Assembly: GCF_018986735.1 (NCBI RefSeq)
Contig: NZ_CP065521.1
Coordinates: 1,116,001-1,180,000 of the forward strand
Source: Schaalia sp. 19OD2882
Lineage (GTDB): Bacteria; Actinomycetota; Actinomycetes; Actinomycetales; Actinomycetaceae
Direction of reading: 5' to 3'
DNA: 64,000 nucleotides
The notes under the pieces are model-generated. The model ran no database searches, was not told the DNA's origin, and saw only the letters and a list, made by a program, of their open reading frames with translations. Below, one piece after another: positions 45,816-54,235 of this stretch. Within the stretch, counting starts at the first letter, position 1; every line of letters starts with the position of its first letter. The position numbers and the translations under genes were made by a program.

Positions 45816-46613
45816 ATGACGACAGTTCTCGAGGTCAGCGGCGTGACCTTGGCAAAGGGCGGACATCGGATCCTCGACGACGTCTCGTGGCACACCCATG
45901 AGGGGCAGCACTGGGTGGTCCTCGGACCCAACGGTGCCGGCAAGTCGTCCTTGGTCAGAGTGGCCACCGGACGCGACCTGCCCACCACGGGCTCGGTGCG
46001 CGTGTGCGGCAATGACACGAAGACGGCGGACCGTGCAGAGCTGGGTTCGGTGGTCGGCTTCGCCTCCCACACCTTGGCACAGAGGATCCGCCCCTCGCTG
46101 CGCGTCCTCGACGTGGTGCGCACTGCGGCCTGGGGTGCTTCGGAGGCGTGGGACCAGACCTACGAGGGCGTCGACGACGATCGTGCAGCGGCCCTGCTCG
46201 ATGCCTTCGGTGTCACCGAGTTCGGACAGCGTCGCTTCTCGAGCCTGTCGGAGGGGGAGCGTCAGCGGGTTCTCCTGGCGCGCGCCCTGATGACCGATCC
46301 GGAGGTCCTCGTCCTGGACGAGCCCACTTCGGGGCTGGATCTCGGGGCGCGCGAGGTCCTCGTGCGCGCCCTGTCGGAGATCGTCGCTGGGCCAACGGCC
46401 CCCCAGGTCGTTCTCGTCACCCACCAGATCGAGGAGATCCCACCCGGATTCACCCACGCCCTGGTCATGACCCAGGGGCGGGTCCACGCCGCCGGGCCCC
46501 TCGACGAGGTCGTCACCGGCGTCAACCTGTCCGCTGCCTTCGACCTGCCCTTGTCCGCCGGGAGCACCGACGGGCGCTGGTGGGCCAGAGCAGTGGACGT
46601 GCCCCGGAACTGA
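45816..46613 (+). CDS. ABC transporter ATP-binding protein without a permease partner
   Basis: Single-domain ABC ATPase of 265 residues. Walker A GPNGAGKSSLV (about 36-46), signature LSEGERQRVLLARAL and Walker B VLVLDEPTSGLD are all intact, followed by the switch histidine in LVTHQIEEIP. The sequence resembles the ModF/YlmA-type ATPases, which often stand alone. No membrane subunit lies next to it. The NfeD gene starts 31 nt downstream and may be co-transcribed. It may pair with a permease elsewhere or act as a soluble ATPase; the transported substrate is not known. Confidence 0.88.
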   Translation: MTTVLEVSGVTLAKGGHRILDDVSWHTHEGQHWVVLGPNGAGKSSLVRVATGRDLPTTGSVRVCGNDTKTADRAELGSVVGFASHTLAQRIRPSLRVLDVVRTAAWGASEAWDQTYEGVDDDRAAALLDAFGVTEFGQRRFSSLSEGERQRVLLARALMTDPEVLVLDEPTSGLDLGAREVLVRALSEIVAGPTAPQVVLVTHQIEEIPPGFTHALVMTQGRVHAAGPLDEVVTGVNLSAAFDLPLSAGSTDGRWWARAVDVPRN

Positions 46614-46644
46614 AGACGACACAAGCAGAGCAGGAGCAGAGACA

Positions 46645-47103
46645 ATGGCATGGTTCTGGTGGGTCCTGGCCGCCGTGGCCCTGGGCGTCATCGAGGTGCT
46701 CAGCGTCGACCTCATCTTCCTCATGTTCGGCATCGGTGCCTTGGCTGCGGCCCTGGCCTCGGCCCTCGGTGCCCCTTTGTGGGTGCAGGTCGGAGTCTTC
46801 GCAGTGGTCTCACTGCTGCTCCTGTTCCTCGTGCGTCCGTGGGCGAAGTCCCATCTGGCCAGGTCGGTGCCCAATGTGCGCACGAACTCCCAGGGCCTGG
46901 TGGGTGAGGTCGCCGTCGTGCGCGACCGCGTGACCTCTTTGGAGGGCCGTGTCCTGCTGGCAGGTGAGGAGTGGAGCGCGCGAGCCGACCAGAACTGGGA
47001 GATCCCCGTGGGGACCCGTGTCAGGGTCCTCGCCATCGATGGTGCGACGGCAGTCGTGGGGCCTGTGGACACCCCTGTCGAACTGCCCGCGGACCGCTCC
47101 TGA
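46645..47103 (+). CDS. NfeD-family membrane protein
   Basis: A 152-residue short-form NfeD protein. Two or three hydrophobic helices occupy about residues 1-72, and a soluble OB-fold of about 65 residues follows (residues 80-145, with GLVGEVAVVRDRVTSLEG and VGTRVRVLAIDG strands). NfeD proteins are regularly paired with stomatin-like SPFH proteins; here the SPFH gene follows after 60 bp. They are thought to organise membrane microdomains or regulate membrane proteolysis. No protease domain is fused. Function in this organism is inferred from the pair. Confidence 0.9.
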   Translation: MAWFWWVLAAVALGVIEVLSVDLIFLMFGIGALAAALASALGAPLWVQVGVFAVVSLLLLFLVRPWAKSHLARSVPNVRTNSQGLVGEVAVVRDRVTSLEGRVLLAGEEWSARADQNWEIPVGTRVRVLAIDGATAVVGPVDTPVELPADRS

Positions 47104-47163
47104 CACCCGTCTTCGACACAACCACCGGGCGCATCCGCCAAGGCGCCCGAGGAAAGGAAATCC

Positions 47164-48048
47164 ATGGAACTCGGACCGGCGATCGCTGCCTTGGTGGGCA
47201 TTGCCATCGCCTTCTTCGTCGTTGTCGTCATTGCCCGTGCGGTGCGTGTCGTGCCTCAGGGGCGTGCCCTCGTCATCGAGCGACTGGGCAAGTTCCACTC
47301 GGTCATGTACGCGGGCCTGCACTTGGTCGTGCCCTTCGTCGACCGCATTGCAAGTCGAGTCGACCTGCGTGAACAGGTGACGAGCTTCCCGCCGCAGCCC
47401 GTCATCACCGCCGACAACGTCGTGGTGTCCATCGACTCGGTCATCTACTACCAGGTGACCGACCCGATGCGCGCCACCTACGAGATCGCGAACTACATCC
47501 AGGCCATCGAACAGCTGACCATCACGACCCTGAGGAACGTCATCGGCTCTCTGGACCTCGAGCAGACCCTGACCAGCCGTGACCAGATCAACGGTCAACT
47601 GCGCGGCGTCCTCGACGAGGCGACCGGCCGTTGGGGCATCCGCGTGAACCGCGTCGAACTCAAGGCCATCGACCCACCGCCCTCGATCCAGCAGGCCATG
47701 GAACAGCAGCTGCGCGCCGAACGTGACAAGCGCGCGGCGATCCTGACTGCCGAAGGTGTCCGCCAGTCCCAGATCCTCCAGGCCGAGGGCGAGAAGCAGT
47801 CCGCGATCCTCAAGGCCGAAGGTCAGGCCCAAGCCGCGGTCACCCGGGCCACCGGTGACGCCCAGGCGATCCAGACGGTCTTCAACGCCATCCACGACGG
47901 CAACCCGACCCCGGAGCTTCTGAGCTACCAGTACCTGCAGATGCTTCCGCAGATCGCTCGGGGCGAGGCCTCGAAGGTGTGGGTCGTGCCCACCGAGCTC
48001 ACTGCGGCCCTGGATGCCGTGGCCAAGGGCTTCAACCCGTCGAAGTGA
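47164..48048 (+). CDS. SPFH/band 7 (stomatin-like, paraslipin) protein
   Basis: A 294-residue membrane-anchored scaffold protein. One N-terminal helix (about 5-25) is followed by the band-7 domain, with AVRVVPQGRALVIERLGKF (about 28-46) and VDRIASRVDLREQ. A coiled-coil region (about 185-245) is rich in Ala, Glu and Gln. GAGGAAAGGAA precedes the ATG. The partner NfeD gene lies just upstream. Such pairs form large membrane oligomers. A 12-bp GC-rich hairpin terminates the unit. The function beyond membrane organisation is unknown. Confidence 0.93.
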   Translation: MELGPAIAALVGIAIAFFVVVVIARAVRVVPQGRALVIERLGKFHSVMYAGLHLVVPFVDRIASRVDLREQVTSFPPQPVITADNVVVSIDSVIYYQVTDPMRATYEIANYIQAIEQLTITTLRNVIGSLDLEQTLTSRDQINGQLRGVLDEATGRWGIRVNRVELKAIDPPPSIQQAMEQQLRAERDKRAAILTAEGVRQSQILQAEGEKQSAILKAEGQAQAAVTRATGDAQAIQTVFNAIHDGNPTPELLSYQYLQMLPQIARGEASKVWVVPTELTAALDAVAKGFNPSK

Positions 48049-48058
48049 CCCCTCGCGA

Positions 48059-48087
48059 GCGCCCCGCCTCCCGTCGAGGCGGGGCGC
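48059..48087 (+). terminator. Hairpin terminator after the SPFH gene
   Basis: A 12-bp perfect stem (48059-48070 with 48076-48087) closes a CCGTC loop. No T-run follows, and the glnA2 -10 box begins 5 bp later. Confidence 0.65.
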
Positions 48088-48092
48088 CACCG

Positions 48093-48098
48093 TATCCT
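48093..48098 (+). promoter_or_regulatory. -10 box (TATCCT) of glnA2
   Basis: TATCCT lies 35 bp before the ATG at 48134. The leader carries GGAGCCGGAGG. Confidence 0.4.
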
Positions 48099-48133
48099 GA
48101 ACGGGTCGAACGCCCCAGGGAAGGAGCCGGAGG

Positions 48134-49468
48134 ATGGACCGTCAGCAAGAGCGCGTCATGCGAGAGGTCGCCGAACGCAACATCCGCTTCCTTCGTCTGT
48201 GGTTCACGGACGTGGCCGGAGTTCTCAAGGCAGTGGCCATGGACCCGGGACAACTGGAGGAGGCCTTCACCGAAGGCATCGGCTTCGACGGGTCGGCCAT
48301 CGAGGGCCTGACCCGCGTGCACGAATCCGACATGCTGCTCAAACCTGACGCCTCGACCTTCGGGCTGCTTCCTTGGCGGGGAGACCAGGACCCTGTGGGC
48401 CGCATGTTCTGCGACGTGCTCACTCCCGACGGCATCGAGTCGCGCTCGGATCCGCGCGCCGCATTGGAGCGCGTCATCCAACGGGCCAAGGACATGGGTT
48501 TCACGGCGATGGTCCACCCCGAGATCGAGTTCTACCTCCTGTCCAAGCCCGTGACCTTCGAACGCCTGGTCCCTGTCGACCAGGCGGGCTACTTCGACCA
48601 TGTCGCCCGTGGCGACGACAACGACTTCCGCCGCAAGGCGGTACGGATGCTGGAGGACATGGGAATCGCCGTCGAGTTCTCCCACCACGAGGGCGGCCCC
48701 GGACAGAACGAGATCGACCTGCGGGCCACTGATGCGCTGACGGCCGCCGACAACATCATGACGGCCCGGGTCGTCATCGAAGAAGCGGCCCTGCGCGAGG
48801 ACATCGTCGCCACTTTCATGCCCAAACCCTTCATCGAACACCCCGGCTCGGGCATGCACACCCACATTTCCTTGTTCGAGGGCGACCAGAACGCTTTCTA
48901 CGACCCTGCCGGTGAGCACCAGCTCTCCGCCACGGGACGCCATTTCATCGCCGGACTGCTCACGCATGCGCGCGCCATCTGCGCGGTGACCAACCAGCAC
49001 GTGAACTCCTACAAACGCCTGTGGGGTGGGGGAGAAGCCCCCGCCCACGTGTCCTGGGGGCACAACAATGCCTCGGCCCTGGTTCGTGTTCCCCGGTACA
49101 AGCCGACCAAACGCAGCGCCGCCCGCCTGGAGTACCGTGCCCTGGACCCGGCCGCCAACCCCTACCTGGCCTTGGCCCTGTTGTTGGGTGCAGGCCTGGA
49201 CGGCATCGACAAACGCATGGAACTCATGCCGGAGGCCGAGGACAACGTGTGGGCCCTGTCGGACCGGGAACGGCAGGTTCTCGGCATTGAAGCGCTGCCC
49301 TCCTCCCTGCACGAGGCGGTCAAGGACATGCGCGGCTCCGAATTGGTGGCCGCGACTCTGGGCGAGGAGATGTTCGACCACGTCCTGCGCGACAAGGAGC
49401 GCGAATGGAGGCGCTACCGCGAGCAGATCACCCCACGGGAGATCGCCCAGTTCATCAGGTTGCACTGA
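48134..49468 (+). CDS. glnA2: Glutamine synthetase, GlnA2-like
   Basis: Type I glutamine synthetase, 444 residues, coupled to glnE by a one-base overlap (TGATG). The metal and ammonium ligands are recognisable: HPEIEFYLL (about 127-135), HHEGGPGQNEIDL, the HTHISLF nucleotide loop, and RVPRYKPTKRSAARLEYR. In the adenylylation loop the sequence reads EDNVWALSDRE, with no tyrosine, so GlnE cannot modify it in the classical way. This matches GlnA2 rather than GlnA1. GlnA2-like enzymes in some actinobacteria use other amines, so a gamma-glutamyl-amine role is a possible alternative. Confidence 0.9.
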   Translation: MDRQQERVMREVAERNIRFLRLWFTDVAGVLKAVAMDPGQLEEAFTEGIGFDGSAIEGLTRVHESDMLLKPDASTFGLLPWRGDQDPVGRMFCDVLTPDGIESRSDPRAALERVIQRAKDMGFTAMVHPEIEFYLLSKPVTFERLVPVDQAGYFDHVARGDDNDFRRKAVRMLEDMGIAVEFSHHEGGPGQNEIDLRATDALTAADNIMTARVVIEEAALREDIVATFMPKPFIEHPGSGMHTHISLFEGDQNAFYDPAGEHQLSATGRHFIAGLLTHARAICAVTNQHVNSYKRLWGGGEAPAHVSWGHNNASALVRVPRYKPTKRSAARLEYRALDPAANPYLALALLLGAGLDGIDKRMELMPEAEDNVWALSDRERQVLGIEALPSSLHEAVKDMRGSELVAATLGEEMFDHVLRDKEREWRRYREQITPREIAQFIRLH

Positions 49469-52407
49469 TGGGCCCCACGCGCTCCGACCTGCGGGCAGCT
49501 GGCTTGGCCGATGCTGCGCGCGCCGAGGCCGACCTTGCCACTCTGCCCGGCGACGCCCACACGTGGCTGGGCGCCTTGGCGGCATCCGCAGACCCGGACC
49601 TCGCCCTGCTCCAATTGACCCGCCTCGGCGAGGCCGCCCCCACTGCGCTCCACGGTGTGGCCGAGGGCGATGTGGAGCAGCTGCGTGTCCTCGTGGGAGT
49701 GCTGGGCGCCTCCCGGTGGTTCGGTGACCATGTGGTGGCCGACGCCTCCCGCATCCCCGCCCTGTGGCAGGCGCGGGCCGACCTGCGCGCACAGATGCTC
49801 AGTGCGGTCCACGCGGATCCGAGCTCCCCGCTTCCGGTGGCAGGGCCCGGGACCGGCGCCGACGACTTGCGACGCGCCTACCGACGGCTCATGCTCGCCC
49901 ACGTCGCCGAAGACCTGTGCAGCACGGACCCGGTGGCCCACATGACGACCATCGCCCGCGCAATGTCGGACCTTGCGGATGCGGCCCTCGAGGCGGGTCT
50001 TGCCCTGGCGCGGCGCGAGGTCGATCCGCAGGGGAGGGTGCGACTGGCGGTCATCGCCATGGGCAAGACGGGAGCCCGGGAACTCAACTACCTGTCCGAC
50101 GTGGACGTCATGCACGTGGTCGAGGCCGCGAACCCGGAGGTGACCTCGGACAGGGAGGTCGTCGAAGTGGGCACGAGGCTGGCGGCAATGACCGCCCAGG
50201 CGTGCTCCGGTGCGGGCAGCGAGCAGCCCCTGTGGACGGTGGATGCGAATCTGCGCCCCGAGGGCCGGAACGGGGCTCTGGTCAGGACCCTCGACTCCTA
50301 CCGCGCCTACTGGGAGAAGTGGGCCCAGACCTGGGAGTTCCAGGCGCTTCTCAAGGCCCGCCACTGCGCGGGCGATGGCGACCTCGGAAGACGCTTCGAG
50401 GAGGCAGCCGTGCCCCACGTGTGGACGGCGGCCGGGCGCCCGGGTTTCGTCGAGGACACCCGCGCCATGCGGGTGCGCGTCGAACAGAGCATTGCGCGCA
50501 AGGAGGTCGAACGCGAACTCAAACTGGGCAGGGGCGGGCTCCGCGATGTCGAGTTCACCGTGCAACTGCTCCAACTCGTCCACGGCCGCACCGATGAGAG
50601 CCTGCGGGTGCGCGACACAGTGGCGGCCATCGGCGCCCTCGGCTCGGGCGGATACGTGAGCCGCGAGGACGCCGCTGAACTCACCCGCTGCTACTGCTTC
50701 CTGCGCGCCGTCGAACACCGGGCCCAGGCCCGGCGCATGCGCCGCACGCACTTGGTGCCCACCGACGAGGCGGAATTGCGGGCGATGGGCCGTGCTCTCG
50801 GGCTGGGGGGCGCCGAAGGCTTCACGGAGGAACTTGCCAGGGTGCGCACTCGTGTGCGCTCCCTGCACGAGGACTTCTTCTACCGGCCGATCGTCGCCAC
50901 CATCGCCAGCCTCACCCCGGGCGAGGCGGCCCTCGACCGCGAGGCGGCCAAGGACCGGCTGGCCGCCATCGGCTACGTGGACCCCGAAGGGGCACTCGGA
51001 CACATCACGGCCCTCACCAAGGGCACCAGTCGACGGGCCGCCATCCAGCGTCACCTGCTTCCCGTGATCATCTCCTGGTTGGCGGACGGCGCCGACCCGG
51101 ACTTGGGTCTGCTCGGATTCCGCGCCGTCTCCGAGACGATCGGAGAGTCCCACTGGTACCTCGGACTGCTGCGGGACTCGGGTGTGGCCGCAGCGCGCCT
51201 GTGTTCCCTGCTCCCCAATTCCCGATGGGTGCAGTCGGCCCTGTGCGACCTGCCCGAAGCCGTCAAGTGGCTGGATGACGACGCGCATCTGGAGGCGGTG
51301 CCGCTGCCGCGTCTGCGCAGTGAAGTCGCCGCCTTGGTCGGACGCCACCCGGAGACGGCCTCGGCGATCGGACGCGTGCGTTCCGTGCGTTCACGTGAGG
51401 TGACCCGCGCGGCGCTGGCCGACGCCCTGGGTGGGGTGAGTCCCTGGAGGCCGGCGATCTGCGCAGCCAATGACGTGGCCCTGGAGGGGGCGCTTGCCCT
51501 TGCGGAGAGGGAAGAGGCCAGTGCGCACGGCAGGGTGCGCGCACATGTGGCTCTGGTGGCCATGGGACGCCATGGGGGCTGCGAATCCTCCTACGCCTCC
51601 GACGCCGACGTCCTTTCGGTGCACCGCCCGGCTCATGGTGTGGACGAGGCCGAAGCCGCCGGAGCGGCCATCGCCATCGTCAACCGCGTCAAATCCCTCC
51701 TCTCGGGCGCCGGTGTGGGCCCGGCACTCAGCGTCGACATGGACCTGCGGCCGGAAGGGCGATCGGGTGCGATGTCGCGGACGGTGGAGTCCTACCGCGA
51801 GTACTACGGACGCTGGGCCTCACCGTGGGAGCGTCAGGCTCTGCTGCGCGCCCGGCCCGCTGCGGGGGACCCCCAGGTGTTGGAGGACTTCTTCGCCGTG
51901 GTCGACCCGGTGAGGTGGGGCAGGGCGCCTTCGTCGGAGGACCTGCGGGAGATCCGCCTGCTCAAGGCCCGCATGGAGACCGAACGCCTGCCGCGCGGCA
52001 CGGAGCCCGCCCGCCACGTGAAGCTGGGGCCCGGGGGGCTCACCGACGTGGAGTGGGTGGTGCAGTTGCTGCAGATGCAGCACGCCCACGAGTTCCCCGA
52101 GCTACGGGTCACCTCGACCATGGAGGCACTGGATGCCTTGGTGGGCTGCGCCCTGGTGGCCTTTGACCATGCCGAGATCCTCAGAGGCGCGTGGGAGTTG
52201 GCCTCGCGCATCCGCGCCGGCAACGTCCTTGCGTCGGGTCGCACCTCCGGGGTGCGCCTGGACGTGCTTCCCCGCGAGGGGAAGGACCTGGTCCCGCTGG
52301 CACGGCTGCTGGGCCTGCCCTCGGGTGCCCAGGGGGTGCTCGAAGAAGACTGGTTGCGTCAGGCACGACGCTCGAGGGAGGTCATGGATGAACTCTTCTG
52401 GACCTGA
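49468..52407 (+). CDS. glnE: Glutamine synthetase adenylyltransferase/deadenylase GlnE
   Basis: Bifunctional enzyme that adenylylates and de-adenylylates glutamine synthetase, 979 residues. Two nucleotidyltransferase domains are present: the N-terminal one with LNYLSDVDVMHV (de-adenylylase), and the C-terminal one with YASDADVLSV (adenylylase). The DxD motif is intact in both. Linker regions correspond to the GlnD_UR_UTase helical domains. The start overlaps the glnA2 stop. The true substrate, GlnA1, must be elsewhere in the genome, since the neighbouring synthetase lacks the tyrosine. A histidine-phosphatase gene begins 20 nt before the stop. Confidence 0.94.
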   Translation: MGPTRSDLRAAGLADAARAEADLATLPGDAHTWLGALAASADPDLALLQLTRLGEAAPTALHGVAEGDVEQLRVLVGVLGASRWFGDHVVADASRIPALWQARADLRAQMLSAVHADPSSPLPVAGPGTGADDLRRAYRRLMLAHVAEDLCSTDPVAHMTTIARAMSDLADAALEAGLALARREVDPQGRVRLAVIAMGKTGARELNYLSDVDVMHVVEAANPEVTSDREVVEVGTRLAAMTAQACSGAGSEQPLWTVDANLRPEGRNGALVRTLDSYRAYWEKWAQTWEFQALLKARHCAGDGDLGRRFEEAAVPHVWTAAGRPGFVEDTRAMRVRVEQSIARKEVERELKLGRGGLRDVEFTVQLLQLVHGRTDESLRVRDTVAAIGALGSGGYVSREDAAELTRCYCFLRAVEHRAQARRMRRTHLVPTDEAELRAMGRALGLGGAEGFTEELARVRTRVRSLHEDFFYRPIVATIASLTPGEAALDREAAKDRLAAIGYVDPEGALGHITALTKGTSRRAAIQRHLLPVIISWLADGADPDLGLLGFRAVSETIGESHWYLGLLRDSGVAAARLCSLLPNSRWVQSALCDLPEAVKWLDDDAHLEAVPLPRLRSEVAALVGRHPETASAIGRVRSVRSREVTRAALADALGGVSPWRPAICAANDVALEGALALAEREEASAHGRVRAHVALVAMGRHGGCESSYASDADVLSVHRPAHGVDEAEAAGAAIAIVNRVKSLLSGAGVGPALSVDMDLRPEGRSGAMSRTVESYREYYGRWASPWERQALLRARPAAGDPQVLEDFFAVVDPVRWGRAPSSEDLREIRLLKARMETERLPRGTEPARHVKLGPGGLTDVEWVVQLLQMQHAHEFPELRVTSTMEALDALVGCALVAFDHAEILRGAWELASRIRAGNVLASGRTSGVRLDVLPREGKDLVPLARLLGLPSGAQGVLEEDWLRQARRSREVMDELFWT

Positions 52408-53095
52408 GGGGATTCGCCTGGTCCTGGTCAGGCACGGCAGGACGTTGGCGAATGTGAGTGGGGCCCTGGACACGGCCCTGCCCGGTCTGCCCCTTGACGA
52501 GGTCGGGCGTGGGCAGGCTGCCCACCTTGCCCGAAGGTGGGTCCATGAGGTCGGACCCTTGCCGTCGGTCGTGGCAGTGTCCGCCTTGGAGCGTACGCGG
52601 ATGACGGCGGCGCCCTTGGTCGCTGCCTCGGGGGCGAAGGCTTTCGTGCGTCACGGCATCCGGGAGGTCGTCTCGGGAGACATCGAGATGGACCTCGGGG
52701 AGGTTTCGGCCAGGCGCTACCACCGGACGGTGGCCGCGTGGGTGCGAGGCGATCTGTCGCGACGTATGCCCGGGGGCGAGGACGGACGGGAGGTTCTGGC
52801 TCGAGCCCTGCCTGTCGTGGCCGAGGTGGTGGCCGAGACCGCGCGTGGTGGGGGAGAGGTTGGGGTGATCGTCGCCCATGGTTCGCTGGTGCGTTTCCTG
52901 GCCTTCTCGCTGGCTCCGGGACTCGGGGCCGAGCGTGTGCTCGGCACGAAGTTGGAGAACACCGGTACGGCGTGTGTGGATGTGCCCGTCCACCTGGTCG
53001 GTGCGCCGGGGCAGGACCTGGGTGGGGCGTGCGTGCCCCTGTCGTGGAACGACATGTGGCTCGACCCCACTCGACAATCAACCTCTGAAGATTGA
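52388..53095 (+). CDS. Histidine phosphatase family protein
   Basis: Phosphoglycerate-mutase-like phosphatase, 235 residues. The phospho-histidine motif LVRHGRTLANVSG (about 13-25) gives the RHG triplet, SALERTRMTA supplies the second arginine, and VIVAHGSLVRF the second histidine. GAGGGAGG lies before the ATG, inside glnE, so the genes overlap by 20 nt. Mycobacterial homologues next to glnE-type genes are annotated as phosphoglycerate mutases, but substrate specificity is not predictable. The gene ends inside the first inverted repeat preceding the SatD-like gene. Confidence 0.85.
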   Translation: MNSSGPEGIRLVLVRHGRTLANVSGALDTALPGLPLDEVGRGQAAHLARRWVHEVGPLPSVVAVSALERTRMTAAPLVAASGAKAFVRHGIREVVSGDIEMDLGEVSARRYHRTVAAWVRGDLSRRMPGGEDGREVLARALPVVAEVVAETARGGGEVGVIVAHGSLVRFLAFSLAPGLGAERVLGTKLENTGTACVDVPVHLVGAPGQDLGGACVPLSWNDMWLDPTRQSTSED

Positions 53096-53129
53096 TTTGG
53101 CAGAATCAAGCAATTACGCTTGATATGCT
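53076..53129. promoter_or_regulatory. Palindromic operator/promoter region of the SatD-like gene
   Basis: AATCAA (53076-53081) is mirrored by TTGATT (53092-53097). ATCAAGC (53105-53111) is mirrored perfectly by GCTTGAT (53118-53124) around AATTAC. A half site, CTCAAGC, follows at 53133. TTGATT and TACGCT (53115-53120) are 17 bp apart and could be -35 and -10, so the second palindrome covers the -10. The stretch is AT-rich compared with its surroundings. Confidence 0.6.
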
Positions 53130-53166
53130 CTTCTCAAGCGCAGGCGACTGAGGGAAGCAGGTGCTC

Positions 53167-53766
53167 ATGTTCGTGCTCACCATCGACCAGGAGAGTTCCC
53201 GACACGGCGAGGACCGTGTACCCGCACTGCTGGAAGCCCTGGCCCACGTCCCCGCCCTGCGTCCCTTCGTGCGCACCGTCGGTGACGAGGTGCAGGCCGT
53301 CTTCGACAACCCGCAGGCCGTCCTCGAGGTCCTCATGTGGGTACAGCGTGACGGACATTGGCACTGCGGCCTCGGAGTCGGAGGGGGTGAGCTGCCGGAT
53401 GTCGAAGACGCCCCCGACTCCCGATCCGGGCGCGGAGACGCATTCGTCCACGCCCGCACAGCCGTCGACGAGGCCAAACGGAATCCCTCCAGCGTCGCCG
53501 TCAGGGCCGATCGGGCCGAAGCCGCCGCCCAGACCCAGGCTCTCCTGGGCCTTCTCGACATCATCCGCGCCGGGCGCACCGACCGGCAGTGGGCCATCAT
53601 CGACGAGGTCGAGGCGGCGGGCGGAATCACGCCGGCCGCCCAACGCTTGGGTGTGTCCGCCCAAAACGTCTCCCAGGCCTACGCCCGCTCGGCGCGGAAA
53701 CAGGAGTTGGCGTGCCACCCACTCCTGCTGCGCCTGCTCACCGAACTCGACGAAGGGAGGCTCTGA
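53167..53766 (+). CDS. SatD-family protein with C-terminal helix-turn-helix
   Basis: A 199-residue protein of the SatD type, a family of unknown function named from the Streptococcus sat locus. The N-terminal half begins with FVLTIDQESSRHG and has a GDEVQAVFDNP loop and a GVGGGELPD turn. The C-terminal part (about 130-175) is a sigma-region-4-like helix-turn-helix with ITPAAQRLGVSAQNVSQAYA. The ATG at 53167 has AGGGAAG 9 nt upstream; a GTG at 53161 is in frame but too close. It is coupled to the next gene by a TGATG overlap. The palindromes upstream suggest self-regulation. No enzymatic residues can be assigned. Confidence 0.8.
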   Translation: MFVLTIDQESSRHGEDRVPALLEALAHVPALRPFVRTVGDEVQAVFDNPQAVLEVLMWVQRDGHWHCGLGVGGGELPDVEDAPDSRSGRGDAFVHARTAVDEAKRNPSSVAVRADRAEAAAQTQALLGLLDIIRAGRTDRQWAIIDEVEAAGGITPAAQRLGVSAQNVSQAYARSARKQELACHPLLLRLLTELDEGRL

Positions 53767-54200
53767 TGGGCGCCGACGACTGGATCCGCATCGCCGGATG
53801 GGGCCTCGTCCTGCTGCTCAGTGCCGCACTGGGATGGGTGTGCACCGTCCTGGTCCTCAGGTGCGCCCGCGTCCCCGCCGAAGCAGAACCCGCTCCCCGA
53901 CGCGGAGCCGACGTCACGCTCCACCTCCCCCAGCGCCAGCCCCGCTCCGTCAAAGGAGGCGGCACGTGGGTGGGCGTCCTCGAACGTTTGGCCGTGAGCA
54001 CTTGCCTGCTCAGCGGGCAGGCGGGCCTCATCGCCGTGGTCGTCGCCGTCAAAGGGCTCGGACGCTTCGCCGAACTGCGGGACGACCCTGCCTTCGCCGA
54101 ACGATTCCTCATCGGCACCTCCACCTCCATGCTCTCCGCCGTGTGGATCACCCTGGCCGGCCAACGCCTCCTCGACCTCGTCCTGCACTCCCCGGCCTGA
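53766..54200 (+). CDS. Small membrane protein coupled to the SatD-like gene
   Basis: A 144-residue membrane protein with three likely helices (about 8-30, 75-95 and 118-138). The conserved-looking elements are GGGTWVGVLERLAV (about 58-71), VAVKGLGRFAEL, and AERFLIGTSTSML, which recur in related actinobacterial membrane proteins. The ATG overlaps the SatD-like stop by one base, so they are made together. It carries no transporter or enzyme motif I know. It is probably the membrane partner of the SatD-like protein; the pair has no known function. Confidence 0.75.
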   Translation: MGADDWIRIAGWGLVLLLSAALGWVCTVLVLRCARVPAEAEPAPRRGADVTLHLPQRQPRSVKGGGTWVGVLERLAVSTCLLSGQAGLIAVVVAVKGLGRFAELRDDPAFAERFLIGTSTSMLSAVWITLAGQRLLDLVLHSPA

Positions 54201-54222
54201 CACCCCACATGCGTCGGCGGCG

Positions 54223-54228
54223 TATCCT
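54223..54228 (+). promoter_or_regulatory. -10 box (TATCCT) of the SixA-like gene, leaderless arrangement
   Basis: TATCCT is followed by CGAGCCC and the ATG at 54236, with no ribosome binding site. Confidence 0.45.
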
Positions 54229-54235
54229 CGAGCCC

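Noticed and set aside
45810..45816. GTG at 45810 as start of the lone ABC ATPase gene
   Set aside because: It directly abuts the -10-like box; the ATG at 45816 gives the six-base spacing seen at other genes.
49414..51348. A 644-codon minus-strand frame opposite glnE
   Set aside because: No domains, and it mirrors the codon pattern of glnE on the other strand.
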